The notes under the pieces are model-generated. The model was not told the DNA's origin, did no database searches, and was given only the letters and a program-made list of their open reading frames with translations. A stretch of DNA of 38,316 nucleotides, taken from contig CANQYQ010000005.1 in assembly GCA_947628155.1 (NCBI GenBank), positions 1-38,316 on the forward strand, read 5' to 3'. This document shows positions 24,874 through 32,812 of the stretch, piece after piece. The translations under genes were made by a program, and so were the position numbers. Every line of letters starts with the position of its first letter. The first letter of the stretch is position 1. This DNA is from an uncultured Clostridia bacterium. Lineage in GTDB: Bacteria > Bacillota > Clostridia > UBA1381.

Positions 24874-26829
24874 TTACTTTACTGTACCTTTTCTGTACGC
24901 CTCAACGAGCGCGTGAAGCGCGTCTATCCGGCGCTGTATTTGCTTACCGGTGTCTGTATCCTCGACGAGCAGCCGTGACGGCGCGAAATCGATCGTGTCG
25001 AGCGTCGAATACATATCCTTCTCGTCCTTGATCGCGCGCTCCACAGACTCAAACGCCTCGTGCGCCGATAAGAGCAGTCCGTGCGAGTTAAACAGCAGCG
25101 TGTATCCGGCTATGCCCGTCTGAGGCTGATACGCCTTCGCCATGCCGCCGTCGATTACAAGCAGCTTGCCGTTCGCCTTTACCGGACTTTCCCCCTTTTT
25201 AAGCTTCACCGGCACATGCCCGTTTATTATATGGCTGTACGAGTCCGGGTCTATGCCGAACTCCGCGAGTATTTTATCGCATATCTCCGGGTTCTCATAC
25301 AGCTTGTAATACGCGTCCTTTATCTCCTCCTTCGGCTCCTCCTCGTCAAGGAAGTACCGCTCGAAGGTGGTCATCTTATTCTTGCCGTAAAGCGGCGAGA
25401 ACCGTCCGCACCACAAAAACCACAGAAAATCCTGGCCGTATTCGTGCTCGGGATTGCCGCGGCGGACGTAATACGCGTCGCGCGCGAATTTCTCGCATAT
25501 ATCGAGCAGCGATTTACCGCTCACCCTCTTTCCGCAAAGCTCGACCTCGGTAAACGTTCCATCGGGGTTCATAGGCACGCAGCCGTGATAGAGCAGGTTA
25601 TTGTTCGTGCACAAATACATACTGCCCGAACGGTACAAAAACCGCACATGCTGCTGTAATTTATCCGAATGCAGGAACGACGTCCGAAGCGAATCCATAA
25701 GCTCCGTTTCCTCGTTCGTAAGCTTATACGGGTCGGCGGGGTCAATCGTCGGGAAATTCATGTCCTTCATCTTGTATGTATGGCCCTCGAAGCCGACCGT
25801 ACCGTCCTCGAAATTGATCTTATCGAGCCGCAAATGATTATCCATCATAAATTCCGGGTGCCGCTTTATCGCCTGTCCCTCAAGCTTAAACTGAATGATC
25901 GCGATCGCCTTATGCATCTTTGCCCAGATTTTTACATCATGCTGCGAGATCGACACCTTGTTGACATTCTTTGGCATAAAACATTCGCACGGGTCGTCGC
26001 CGTATGTTTCCATCGCGAACACCGTAAGCGGACGCATGATGATCCCGTAGCCGTCCTCGAGGCAGTCGAAGTTCATGTACCGCGTCGAAATGGACAGCAC
26101 GTTCGCGATACACGCTAACGACCCCGCCGCCGCGCCCATCCACTGCACGTCATGGTTCCCCCACTGTATATCGACGCTGTGATAACGCATAAGGTGGTCG
26201 AGGATAATGTCGGCACGCGGCCCGCGGTCGAATATGTCGCCGATAATATGCAGCCTGCCTATCGCGAGATTCTGTATTAAATTGGAAATTTCTATGATGA
26301 AGGCGTCCGCCTGCCCGAGCTCCACAATGCTCGAAATGGAACGGTTATAATAATCGACCCTGTCGGCCCCGTATTCGGTGCTGATGTTTATAAGCTCCTC
26401 GATCTGGTCGCCGAACGTTTCCGGCAATAGGCTTCTCACGCCCGCGCGCGTGTATTTTGACGCAACACAGCGGCAGATCTCGATAAGGCGGTTCAGGGTG
26501 ATCCTGTACCAGTCGTCGGTACATTGTCCCTGACGCTTCAGATAATCAAGCTTGCGCTCGGGATAATATATGATCGTCGCAATTGTTTCACGGTCGCTTT
26601 CGGATAAGGTATAGCCGTATATCGAGGTAATTTTGTCCTTGATAACGCCCGACGCGTTTTTTAAAATATGCAGAAACGACTCGTATTCGCCATGGATATC
26701 GCTCATGAAATGCTCCGTAAGCTTCGGCAGCTTCTGCCGCGATTGTAACCGTATTATCTCCGATGACGCGGATTTTATCGACGGATACTGCTCCGATAAA
26801 AGCCGCAGGTATTCTATGTCATAGGTCAT
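24874..26829 (-). CDS. fbp: Fructose-1,6-bisphosphatase, class III
   Basis: Gluconeogenic enzyme hydrolysing fructose-1,6-bisphosphate to fructose-6-phosphate. From the ATG at 26829 (GGAGAGGTG upstream) it has 651 residues, the usual length of the Firmicute-type class III enzyme. Calcineurin-like metallophosphatase motifs are visible: SDIHGEYESF, GDIFDRGPRAD, WGNHDVQWMG and INGHVPV. The longer frame to 26892 is rejected because it runs through the promoter -10. It probably leads a two-gene unit with the CE12 esterase, which links gluconeogenesis to growth on acetylated pectin, although simple read-through is the plainer view. Confidence 0.96.
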   Translation of the reverse strand: MTYDIEYLRLLSEQYPSIKSASSEIIRLQSRQKLPKLTEHFMSDIHGEYESFLHILKNASGVIKDKITSIYGYTLSESDRETIATIIYYPERKLDYLKRQGQCTDDWYRITLNRLIEICRCVASKYTRAGVRSLLPETFGDQIEELINISTEYGADRVDYYNRSISSIVELGQADAFIIEISNLIQNLAIGRLHIIGDIFDRGPRADIILDHLMRYHSVDIQWGNHDVQWMGAAAGSLACIANVLSISTRYMNFDCLEDGYGIIMRPLTVFAMETYGDDPCECFMPKNVNKVSISQHDVKIWAKMHKAIAIIQFKLEGQAIKRHPEFMMDNHLRLDKINFEDGTVGFEGHTYKMKDMNFPTIDPADPYKLTNEETELMDSLRTSFLHSDKLQQHVRFLYRSGSMYLCTNNNLLYHGCVPMNPDGTFTEVELCGKRVSGKSLLDICEKFARDAYYVRRGNPEHEYGQDFLWFLWCGRFSPLYGKNKMTTFERYFLDEEEPKEEIKDAYYKLYENPEICDKILAEFGIDPDSYSHIINGHVPVKLKKGESPVKANGKLLVIDGGMAKAYQPQTGIAGYTLLFNSHGLLLSAHEAFESVERAIKDEKDMYSTLDTIDFAPSRLLVEDTDTGKQIQRRIDALHALVEAYRKGTVK

Positions 26830-26863
26830 GTTATCACCTCTCCGAATATATTTTGTTATATCC

Positions 26864-26892
26864 ATTATATAAAATTCCCGCCGAAAAATCAA
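26864..26892 (-). promoter_or_regulatory. Predicted sigma-A promoter of fbp
   Basis: Minus-strand TTGATT, 17-nt spacer, TATAAT, 35 nt upstream of the fbp ATG. Confidence 0.7.
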
Positions 26893-26937
26893 TACGGCGT
26901 TGATAAAAAATGGGTTGAAATAAATTTATGTTTATCG

Positions 26938-27005
26938 CAGCAACGCTTACGGCGGTGCGGCACAGCAGGGGACGGTGCTCCGGTCTTCTCACGCTGCTGC
27001 CGCCG
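26938..27005. other. GC-rich structured intergenic segment
   Basis: Between fbp and padR, within otherwise A+T-rich sequence, a GC-rich block can fold. GGCGG, CGGCA and CAGCAG on the left pair in order with CTGCTG, CCG and CCGCC on the right around a roughly 25-nt loop that itself contains a GGAC/GTCC-like pairing. No T-run follows and no open frame with a ribosome binding site was found. Nature unknown. Confidence 0.4.
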
Positions 27006-27080
27006 CCTATACGACCTCACGTCCGCTTATAAAAATACACCCTTTACATACAAAATTTTTAATATTTTCCAAAAAACATA

Positions 27081-27109
27081 TTGACAGATCTTATGCATAG
27101 TGATACTAT
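27081..27109 (+). promoter_or_regulatory. Promoter of the padR operon
   Basis: Exact TTGACA, 17-nt spacer, TACTAT. Confidence 0.75.
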
Positions 27110-27131
27110 ATACATAGATTACATATGTATA
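27109..27131 (+). promoter_or_regulatory. Candidate PadR operator
   Basis: TATACATA-N7-TATGTATA, a perfect inverted repeat that starts on the -10 and ends on the ribosome binding site. PadR family operators typically carry ATAC/GTAT-type half sites, so autorepression is likely. Confidence 0.65.
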
Positions 27132-27144
27132 GGAGGCGCGGAAG

Positions 27145-27474
27145 TTGAAAATAGGAAAAGAGCTTATAAAAGGAAGCATACCGACTCTTTTGATAGCGCA
27201 GCTATCGAATGAAGATATGTACGGATATCAGCTTATACAGCGGTTAAAGCTGGTTTCGGACGGAGCGTTTGACTTTAAGGAGGGTACTATATATCCGATC
27301 CTCCACGCTCTTGAAAAAGCCGGCGAGGTTGAAGCGTATTGGCAGGACAGCGCGGACGGGCGGCGGAGAAAATACTATAAAATAACCGAAACGGGCCGTG
27401 CAATGCTTACGGATAAGCGGCGCGAATGGGAAACGTATTCCGAAGCGATGTGGAAAATTCTGGGAGGTGCTTAA
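27145..27474 (+). CDS. PadR family transcriptional regulator
   Basis: 109-residue winged-helix repressor. The family core is clear: LLIAQLSNEDMYGYQLIQRL, then EGTIYPILHALEKAGEVEAYW and GRRRKYYKITETGRAML. The TTG start at 27145 follows AGGAGG by 8 nt. It lies one nucleotide before the membrane protein gene, the classic PadR/HAAS-domain pair, in which PadR represses the operon until an envelope or drug signal arrives. The inverted repeat over its own promoter supports autoregulation. Confidence 0.93.
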   Translation: MKIGKELIKGSIPTLLIAQLSNEDMYGYQLIQRLKLVSDGAFDFKEGTIYPILHALEKAGEVEAYWQDSADGRRRKYYKITETGRAMLTDKRREWETYSEAMWKILGGA

Positions 27475-27475
27475 A

Positions 27476-28225
27476 ATGACATTATATGATTTTTTGGAAG
27501 AGGTATGCCGGCACGTAAAATACCGTAGTATACACAATGATATACGTGATGAACTATCGTCACATATATACGAAATCAAGGAGAGCGAAGGTTTTACGAC
27601 AGAACAGGCTGTGGCAATGATGGGTGACCCGGCGGAAATCGGGAAAAATATAAATAAAGCCTATCGTATGCCGTTTAACTGCCGATACGGTATTGAAATT
27701 TGGGCGGCAGCCGCGGCGGCGCCGTTATGCCTTGCGTATCCGTTCCTGAAAGCCTTGTCGGACACAAATATCGGATTTGCCGCAATGCTCATAATCATCG
27801 CGGCGTACGGATCACTGTGCGGATTTATTATACGCCGTTCAAATGTGCGGCTTACGCTTCGCGATATATTAAGCGCGGCCGCCGGCGGTTTATGCGGAAC
27901 TCTAATAACGCTCGCGGCCGTGTATGTCGCTTCGCTTCTGTTCACGAAGGGTGTTTATCCGTATTGCCAAAATGTTCGCATACTGTTTGGAATTAAGCTG
28001 ACAGCGGTTATATTTGCGGTTATAATGATGATGTGGAGCGTATTTGTATATTTCTGCTCGTGCAAAGCAGCTTCAAACAAGCGGTTCGGCGGACATGTTC
28101 CAATCAACGGCGGCGCGGTTGTTTATGATGACGATATTATAGTTGTACCTAATATTACGGGCGGCGCGGCTTGGATATATAACGGCAAGTACAGCGATGA
28201 ACTGCGTAAGCTCAAGAACCGGTAA
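27476..28225 (+). CDS. PadR-associated membrane protein (HAAS/permease-prefix type)
   Basis: 249 residues from the ATG at 27476, one nucleotide after the PadR stop, with GGAGGTG upstream. The N-terminal 65 residues are a helical cytosolic domain with EVCRHVKYRSIHNDIRDELSSHI and QAVAMMGDPAEIGKNI, typical of the HAAS/DUF1700-like prefix found next to PadR genes. About four membrane helices follow (about residues 75-210), then a short C-terminal beta-rich tail. It is expected to sense or transduce an envelope signal together with PadR; the signal is not known. Confidence 0.82.
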   Translation: MTLYDFLEEVCRHVKYRSIHNDIRDELSSHIYEIKESEGFTTEQAVAMMGDPAEIGKNINKAYRMPFNCRYGIEIWAAAAAAPLCLAYPFLKALSDTNIGFAAMLIIIAAYGSLCGFIIRRSNVRLTLRDILSAAAGGLCGTLITLAAVYVASLLFTKGVYPYCQNVRILFGIKLTAVIFAVIMMMWSVFVYFCSCKAASNKRFGGHVPINGGAVVYDDDIIVVPNITGGAAWIYNGKYSDELRKLKNR

Positions 28226-28305
28226 ACCGGAATGGCGGATTCGCCGGAGCATTATTTATTTGAATATATTACAGAAGCAAGTTATGATCAGAGCGTATAT
28301 GATTT

Positions 28306-28377
28306 CGCCGCGCTTTTCGTATCAGCCTACTTTGGCTTTTCGCCAGTCTGATGGAATAGCGGCGGCGTTTCTTTTTT
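28306..28377 (+). terminator. Long multi-stem terminator after the PadR operon
   Basis: CGCCGC (28306-28311) pairs with GCGGCG (28359-28364), ATCAG with CTGAT inside it, and GGC/GCC in the apical loop; a T-rich run follows. It is 80 nt past the stop and upstream of the perR promoter. Confidence 0.55.
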
Positions 28378-28395
28378 CTATTTCACAAAAATGTG

Positions 28396-28424
28396 TTGAC
28401 ATGGCCTTCATTTTAATATATAAT
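28396..28424 (+). promoter_or_regulatory. Promoter of perR
   Basis: Exact TTGACA, 17-nt spacer, exact TATAAT: a full consensus sigma-A promoter. Confidence 0.85.
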
Positions 28425-28438
28425 AGGATTAAGTCCTA
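28424..28438 (+). promoter_or_regulatory. Candidate PerR/Fur operator
   Basis: TAGGA-N5-TCCTA inverted repeat abutting the -10, at the predicted transcription start. The position fits autorepression; the sequence is not a textbook Per box. Confidence 0.45.
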
Positions 28439-28473
28439 ATAGTGGCATATCGTGACGGAAGGAGGGGTGCGGA

Positions 28474-28872
28474 ATGAAGCAAAAGCGGCGTACGCGGCAG
28501 CGGCAGCTTGTGCTTGACGCGGTGCGCGCGAGACGCGACCATCCGAGCGCGGACGAAATTTATCTTGACGCGCGCGGCAAGGATGATAAAATAAGCCGCG
28601 GCACAGTATACCGCAATCTTAGCGTACTTGCCGGAGACGGGGAAATTCTGCATGTTAAGGTCCCCTCCGCAGACCGTTATGATTTGCGTACCGACCGCCA
28701 TTATCATATGTTTTGCACCGGCTGCGGAATTGTTATCGACGCGCCCATCGAGTATCAGGATACGTATGACAAGGCGGTTGAGACTAAAACCGGATTCAGT
28801 GTGGAGCGGCACAGAACGATTTTCGAGGGTCTGTGTCCGGAATGCGTAAAAAAGGCGGAAAAATCACATTGA
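28474..28872 (+). CDS. perR: Fur family regulator, PerR-like
   Basis: 132-residue metal-dependent repressor. The N-terminal winged helix has [24 protein letters not shown] and [11 protein letters not shown]. The dimerisation/metal domain has [15 protein letters not shown], with the His/Asp ligands of the regulatory site, and two CxxC pairs (CTGC and CPEC) for structural zinc. A peroxide-sensing PerR role is preferred over Fur because rubrerythrin follows 103 nt downstream on the same strand. The ATG at 28474 has GGAAGGAGGGG upstream. Autoregulation is suggested by an inverted repeat at the start of transcription. Confidence 0.88.
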   Translation: MKQKRRTRQRQLVLDAVRARRDHPSADEIYLDARGKDDKISRGTVYRNLSVLAGDGEILHVKVPSADRYDLRTDRHYHMFCTGCGIVIDAPIEYQDTYDKAVETKTGFSVERHRTIFEGLCPECVKKAEKSH

Positions 28873-28975
28873 ACGCGGAGTTCGTATTCCGCGCGGCCGC
28901 AGATGCGGTAAACGGCGCGGATATGCCGGAAAGACGGCCATTGTAAAACACAAAATAAAGGAGGACGGTAAAAAG

Positions 28976-29629
28976 ATGAAAACGTACAGGTGCAAGGTAT
29001 GCGGCAAAGTATTCCAAGCCGCTGAGGGCGAGGCGGTTTGCCCGCTGTGCAAATCGACCGGAGACAAATTAGAGGAGGTAACGGAAATGAAAACAAACAA
29101 GTATGCGGGAACACAGACGGAAAAGAACCTCGAGGCGGCGTTCGCGGGCGAGTCTCAGGCGAGGAACAAGTACACCTACTTCGCGTCGAAGGCGAAGAAG
29201 GAGGGTTACGAGCAGATGGCGGCGCTGTTCTTAAAGACAGCGGACAACGAGAAGGAGCATGCGAAGATGTGGTTCAAGGAATTGTACGGCATCGGCTCTA
29301 CGCCGGAAAATCTGAAGGACGCGGCGGACGGCGAAAATTATGAATGGACGGATATGTACGCGGGCTTCGCGGATACGGCGGAGAAGGAAGGCTTTACCGA
29401 GCTTGCGGAAAAATTCCGCGCGGTAGCGGAGATTGAAAAGCATCACGAGGAGCGTTACCGTGCGCTGTTAAAGAATATCGAAACTGCGCAGGTATTTGAA
29501 AAGAGCGAGGTTAAGGTTTGGGAGTGCCGCAACTGCGGTCATATCTGCGTGGGCACAAAAGCGCCGGAGGTATGTCCGGTTTGCAATCATCCGCAGAGCT
29601 TCTTCGAGATCCACGCTGAGAATTATTGA
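28976..29629 (+). CDS. Rubrerythrin with rubredoxin-like sites at both ends
   Basis: 217-residue peroxide-reducing protein of anaerobes. The N-terminal rubredoxin-like site has cysteines at 6, 9, 22 and 25. The four-helix diiron domain follows ([18 protein letters not shown] and [10 protein letters not shown] carry the Glu/His ligands). A second CxxC...CxxC rubredoxin domain closes the protein (CRNC...CPVC). Having both an N- and a C-terminal iron-sulfur site is less common than either alone. The ATG at 28976 has AAAGGAGG upstream. It lies after perR with no clear promoter of its own and ends at a strong terminator, so perR-rbr is probably one unit. Confidence 0.93.
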   Translation: MKTYRCKVCGKVFQAAEGEAVCPLCKSTGDKLEEVTEMKTNKYAGTQTEKNLEAAFAGESQARNKYTYFASKAKKEGYEQMAALFLKTADNEKEHAKMWFKELYGIGSTPENLKDAADGENYEWTDMYAGFADTAEKEGFTELAEKFRAVAEIEKHHEERYRALLKNIETAQVFEKSEVKVWECRNCGHICVGTKAPEVCPVCNHPQSFFEIHAENY

Positions 29630-29672
29630 TTTAAGAGTGGACAGGACAGTTTAAGATCGTCAGATATAACGC

Positions 29673-29706
29673 AAAAATGGGGCTGTAATTACAACCCCAT
29701 TTTTCA
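29673..29706. terminator. Bidirectional terminator between rubrerythrin and the isomerase gene
   Basis: AAAAATGGGG pairs with CCCCATTTTT around a loop that is itself a TGTAATTACA palindrome. It serves both convergent genes. Confidence 0.9.
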
Positions 29707-29741
29707 ATAAAAGCAATTCATCCTATAATTTTCAGCTTTTC

Positions 29742-31160
29742 TTATCTTGTAATAACATCAACCGGGACATTGAAAATCTTGGCGACCTTCAAAATCGTGT
29801 CGATATGTCTGCCGGCGGCCGCCGCCATATGATGCGTCGGGCCCGCCTCGCTCCACTTGTTGCAGAACTCTCTAGCACCGCATGTGAAGCGCGTACGCAT
29901 ATTCGTATCGCCGAATGTGAAGATCGGACCCTCCTCATTTACGCCCTCGGCAGCGACGAATTTAAAATTGCCGTCCTTGTCCTGCGTGATTCCGAGATAC
30001 GTAACCGGACCGAGATGCGGGTAGAACTGCGTCAGATAGCCGCCGCCCGTCTTGCCGTGGAACACGGGAACGATCTTCATCGTCGGCTTCTTCGCGGAAA
30101 TGTCCGCGTCGCCCGAGCCGCTGTGGCCTATTATACAGATATCCTTGTCAAAGTCGATCGAGTACATCTCGGAAAGCTGGCCCATGCCCGAAATGGTTTT
30201 CAGAATGCTCATCGCCATTGAAACCTTAATATCGCCCTCAACGGCACATGCAACGCCCTGCTTTATAAGCATCGAGAACGCGGGGATAAGCATACTGTCG
30301 AGCACGCCCGCCTTGCCCTGCGCGAAGCCGTCGTAGTGCGAAGCGATAAACGCGATCTGCTCGTCCTTGACCCACTGCTCGAACGCGACAACGTACTTCG
30401 CCATATCCCAAACCTTTTCGATCGTGCCGCCGCCCTCGATATCGAAGGTGTCAAGGATATCCTGCGCCTTCGCGCGGATAGCGTCCTCGTCGGTGATATC
30501 GTCGGCTATTGCCCACATCTTTTCCCAGTCAAACTGCTTGGTATAGAGGAACATTCTGTGGTACAGATTTGTTTCGTCGATATACAGATCCATCATGCCC
30601 GGGTACGGACGGCCTATTTGCGCGAGGTTAGTGTCGCGGAAGCGGCGGCGCACCTGCGCGGCGCGGCACCAGTCCTCAATTTCAGCCTGAACATAAGGAT
30701 CTCCGCCCTCTACAACGCCTGTGATTACGGCGTGGCGCTTGCCCGCGCGCTCAAGATCCGCCACCATTTCGCCCACGGCGCCGCATGCGTACAGCTCGCC
30801 GAGCCATGTCGCGGTGTCGGTATTCGCGTAATCGGGAGCTTTCTTCTTCTGGATGTTTACCAGCACAACCGGCACGTCAAGATCGCGGACAGCCGGGAGC
30901 ATATTATATGAAGTGGCGTATGTAAGAAGCTGAACGATAACGAGGTCAACATCGGCCGCGCGGAACTTGTCGCCCGCCGCCTGTGACAGCTCCTTCGTCG
31001 TAACCATGCCGCCGTCAATAATTTCAACCGAATCCGGAAGAGTCTTTTTGAACGCGTCATACTGCGCTTCAAATTCCGGTACGAGCGACGGGAACTGCGG
31101 CAAATACGCGCCCAGCGCGATCGAGAACACACCGATTTTTGCTTTTGTTTCAACTAACAT
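29742..31160 (-). CDS. Sugar isomerase of the L-arabinose / L-fucose isomerase superfamily
   Basis: 472 residues; a full-length member of the AraA/FucI-type fold. The N-terminal Rossmann-like part has VDLVIVQLLTYATSYNMLPA. The middle and C-terminal parts carry conserved acidic and His residues in VEGDIKVSMAM, PVFHGKTGGGY, and a C-terminal GPTHHMAAAAGRH resembling the AraA HH...G region. The exact substrate cannot be fixed from sequence; an arabinose, rhamnose or fucose-like sugar from pectin side chains is plausible given the neighbourhood. It is monocistronic, with a TTGACC-N18-TATTAT promoter and a strong downstream terminator. The start at 31160 is the first ATG after AAAGGAG. Confidence 0.75.
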   Translation of the reverse strand: MLVETKAKIGVFSIALGAYLPQFPSLVPEFEAQYDAFKKTLPDSVEIIDGGMVTTKELSQAAGDKFRAADVDLVIVQLLTYATSYNMLPAVRDLDVPVVLVNIQKKKAPDYANTDTATWLGELYACGAVGEMVADLERAGKRHAVITGVVEGGDPYVQAEIEDWCRAAQVRRRFRDTNLAQIGRPYPGMMDLYIDETNLYHRMFLYTKQFDWEKMWAIADDITDEDAIRAKAQDILDTFDIEGGGTIEKVWDMAKYVVAFEQWVKDEQIAFIASHYDGFAQGKAGVLDSMLIPAFSMLIKQGVACAVEGDIKVSMAMSILKTISGMGQLSEMYSIDFDKDICIIGHSGSGDADISAKKPTMKIVPVFHGKTGGGYLTQFYPHLGPVTYLGITQDKDGNFKFVAAEGVNEEGPIFTFGDTNMRTRFTCGAREFCNKWSEAGPTHHMAAAAGRHIDTILKVAKIFNVPVDVITR

Positions 31161-31228
31161 AATTTTTATACTCCTTTCATTGTATCGCCGATATACGGCA
31201 TCAATACAAATAATTTACTGTATTATAT

Positions 31229-31258
31229 ATAATAACATCAAATACGCCCTTAGGTCAA
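31229..31258 (-). promoter_or_regulatory. Predicted promoter of the sugar isomerase gene
   Basis: Minus-strand TTGACC, 18-nt spacer, TATTAT, leaving a leader of about 60 nt. Confidence 0.6.
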
Positions 31259-31284
31259 TACATTTTTGTTGGATTTTCACATAA

Positions 31285-32634
31285 TTATCCCAAAATCCGC
31301 TCAATCATCTCCGCAAGCTCCGCGGCCTTTTGTGTTATGTATTCAATATCATCGCCTTCGATCATAACTCTTACAAGCGGTTCCGTGCCCGACGCACGTA
31401 TAAGCACGCGTCCGCTGTCGGCAAACTCCTCCTCAAGCGCGCGGCACGCGGCGCTTATCTCGGCGTTGTCCATATAGTCGATTGTATGCTCCGGCTTAAC
31501 GACCGCGTTTTTAAGCACCTGCGGCAGTACGCGCACGATCGACGCCGCCTCAGACGCCCTCTGACCTGTCTTTTTAAGCACCGATAAGAATTGCAGCGCG
31601 CTTACAAGTCCGTCGCCCGTGGTGTTATAATCAAGGAAAATAATATGTCCCGACTGCTCGCCGCCGATATTATATCCCTTCGCGAGCATTTCCTCAAGCA
31701 CATAGCGGTCGCCGACTTTGGTGCGCGGAATGTTTATGCCCATCCTCTTGCCCGCGTTAAACAGACCGAGATTGCTCATAACCGTCGCGACAAGCGTATT
31801 CTGTTTTAATTTTCCCTGCTTGCGCATAAAATCGGCGCAAACGGCCATAACCTGGTCGCCGTCGATAATGCTGCCGTTTTCGTCAACCGCCAGCATTCTG
31901 TCCGCGTCGCCGTCGAACGCGATACCCACATCCGCGCCGATCGACGTAACGTACGCCTGCAAGCTCGCCATATGCGTTGAACCGCACTGGTCGTTGATAT
32001 TTACGCCGTCGGGCGTATTATGGATCGCCTCAACCTGCGCGCCGAGCTTGTTTAAGGCCTTGAACGCCGTCTGATACGCCGCGCCGTTTGCGCAGTCGAT
32101 TGCGATTTTCATACCGTCGAGACGACAGTCGATCGTCGAAATCGCGAACGAAACATAATCCTCGACCGCGTTATGGTTCGCGCTTACATAACCTATTTTA
32201 CCATGCGTGGGCAAATCGGTTATCTGATTTTCACCGAGTATGTACGACTCGATCTCGTTTTCAATGCCGTCGCTTAATTTGTAGCCGTCGCAGTTGAAAA
32301 ATTTAATGCCGTTATACTCGCACGGATTATGCGACGCGCTTATAACTACGCCCGCGTCCGCCTTGTACTTGCGCGTAAGATACGCGACCGCCGGCGTAGG
32401 AATAATGCCGAGCGGTATTACCTTCGCTCCGACCGAGCACAGACCCGCCGTCAAGGCCGCCTCAAGCATATCTCCCGATTTTCTCGTGTCCTTGCCGATT
32501 AAAATTCTCGGACGCCGCGACGCGTGCTTTGTTAATACGTACGCGCCCGCCCGGCCTGTTTTGAATGCCAGATCCGCCGTGAGCTCCGTATTCGCCACGC
32601 CGCGTATTCCGTCCGTTCCGAATAGCTTTCCCAT
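31285..32634 (-). CDS. glmM: Phosphoglucosamine mutase
   Basis: Interconverts glucosamine-6-phosphate and glucosamine-1-phosphate for UDP-GlcNAc and peptidoglycan synthesis. The 449-residue protein has the family layout: GTDGIRGVAN at the N-terminus, the phosphoserine loop ISASHNPCEYNGIKFF near residue 100, the Mg-binding DGDADR near 242, the sugar-binding GGEQSGHI segment, and RASGTEPLVRVM at the C-terminus. The ATG at 32634 has GGAGG upstream. It has its own consensus-like promoter and is divergent from the GH78 gene. Confidence 0.97.
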   Translation of the reverse strand: MGKLFGTDGIRGVANTELTADLAFKTGRAGAYVLTKHASRRPRILIGKDTRKSGDMLEAALTAGLCSVGAKVIPLGIIPTPAVAYLTRKYKADAGVVISASHNPCEYNGIKFFNCDGYKLSDGIENEIESYILGENQITDLPTHGKIGYVSANHNAVEDYVSFAISTIDCRLDGMKIAIDCANGAAYQTAFKALNKLGAQVEAIHNTPDGVNINDQCGSTHMASLQAYVTSIGADVGIAFDGDADRMLAVDENGSIIDGDQVMAVCADFMRKQGKLKQNTLVATVMSNLGLFNAGKRMGINIPRTKVGDRYVLEEMLAKGYNIGGEQSGHIIFLDYNTTGDGLVSALQFLSVLKKTGQRASEAASIVRVLPQVLKNAVVKPEHTIDYMDNAEISAACRALEEEFADSGRVLIRASGTEPLVRVMIEGDDIEYITQKAAELAEMIERILG

Positions 32635-32668
32635 TTTTGCTACCTCCGTTATTTTTGGTACTTATAAA

Positions 32669-32697
32669 ATTATATACCATTTATGAGAAAATGTAAA
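32669..32697 (-). promoter_or_regulatory. Predicted sigma-A promoter of glmM
   Basis: Minus-strand TTTACA, 17-nt spacer, TATAAT. Confidence 0.7.
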
Positions 32698-32755
32698 TGG
32701 TTTTATGTTATAAATTTCCGCGGCTTCGGTTTGTCGGAAAATTTGCCGATTTATA

Positions 32756-32784
32756 TTGACATAATATGCCAAATTAACTATAAT
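32756..32784 (+). promoter_or_regulatory. Consensus promoter of the GH78 gene
   Basis: Exact TTGACA, 17-nt spacer, exact TATAAT. Such a perfect match suggests repression rather than activation controls this sugar gene. A TTTCCG/CGGAAA inverted repeat lies just upstream (about 32712-32744) and could be the operator. Confidence 0.8.
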
Positions 32785-32812
32785 ATAAGGAAATCGTCAA
32801 AGGAGAAGTCAA

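Noticed and set aside
28143-28439. 98-codon plus-strand frame after the PadR partner
   Set aside because: It overlaps the end of a supported gene, a terminator and the perR promoter; not credible as coding.
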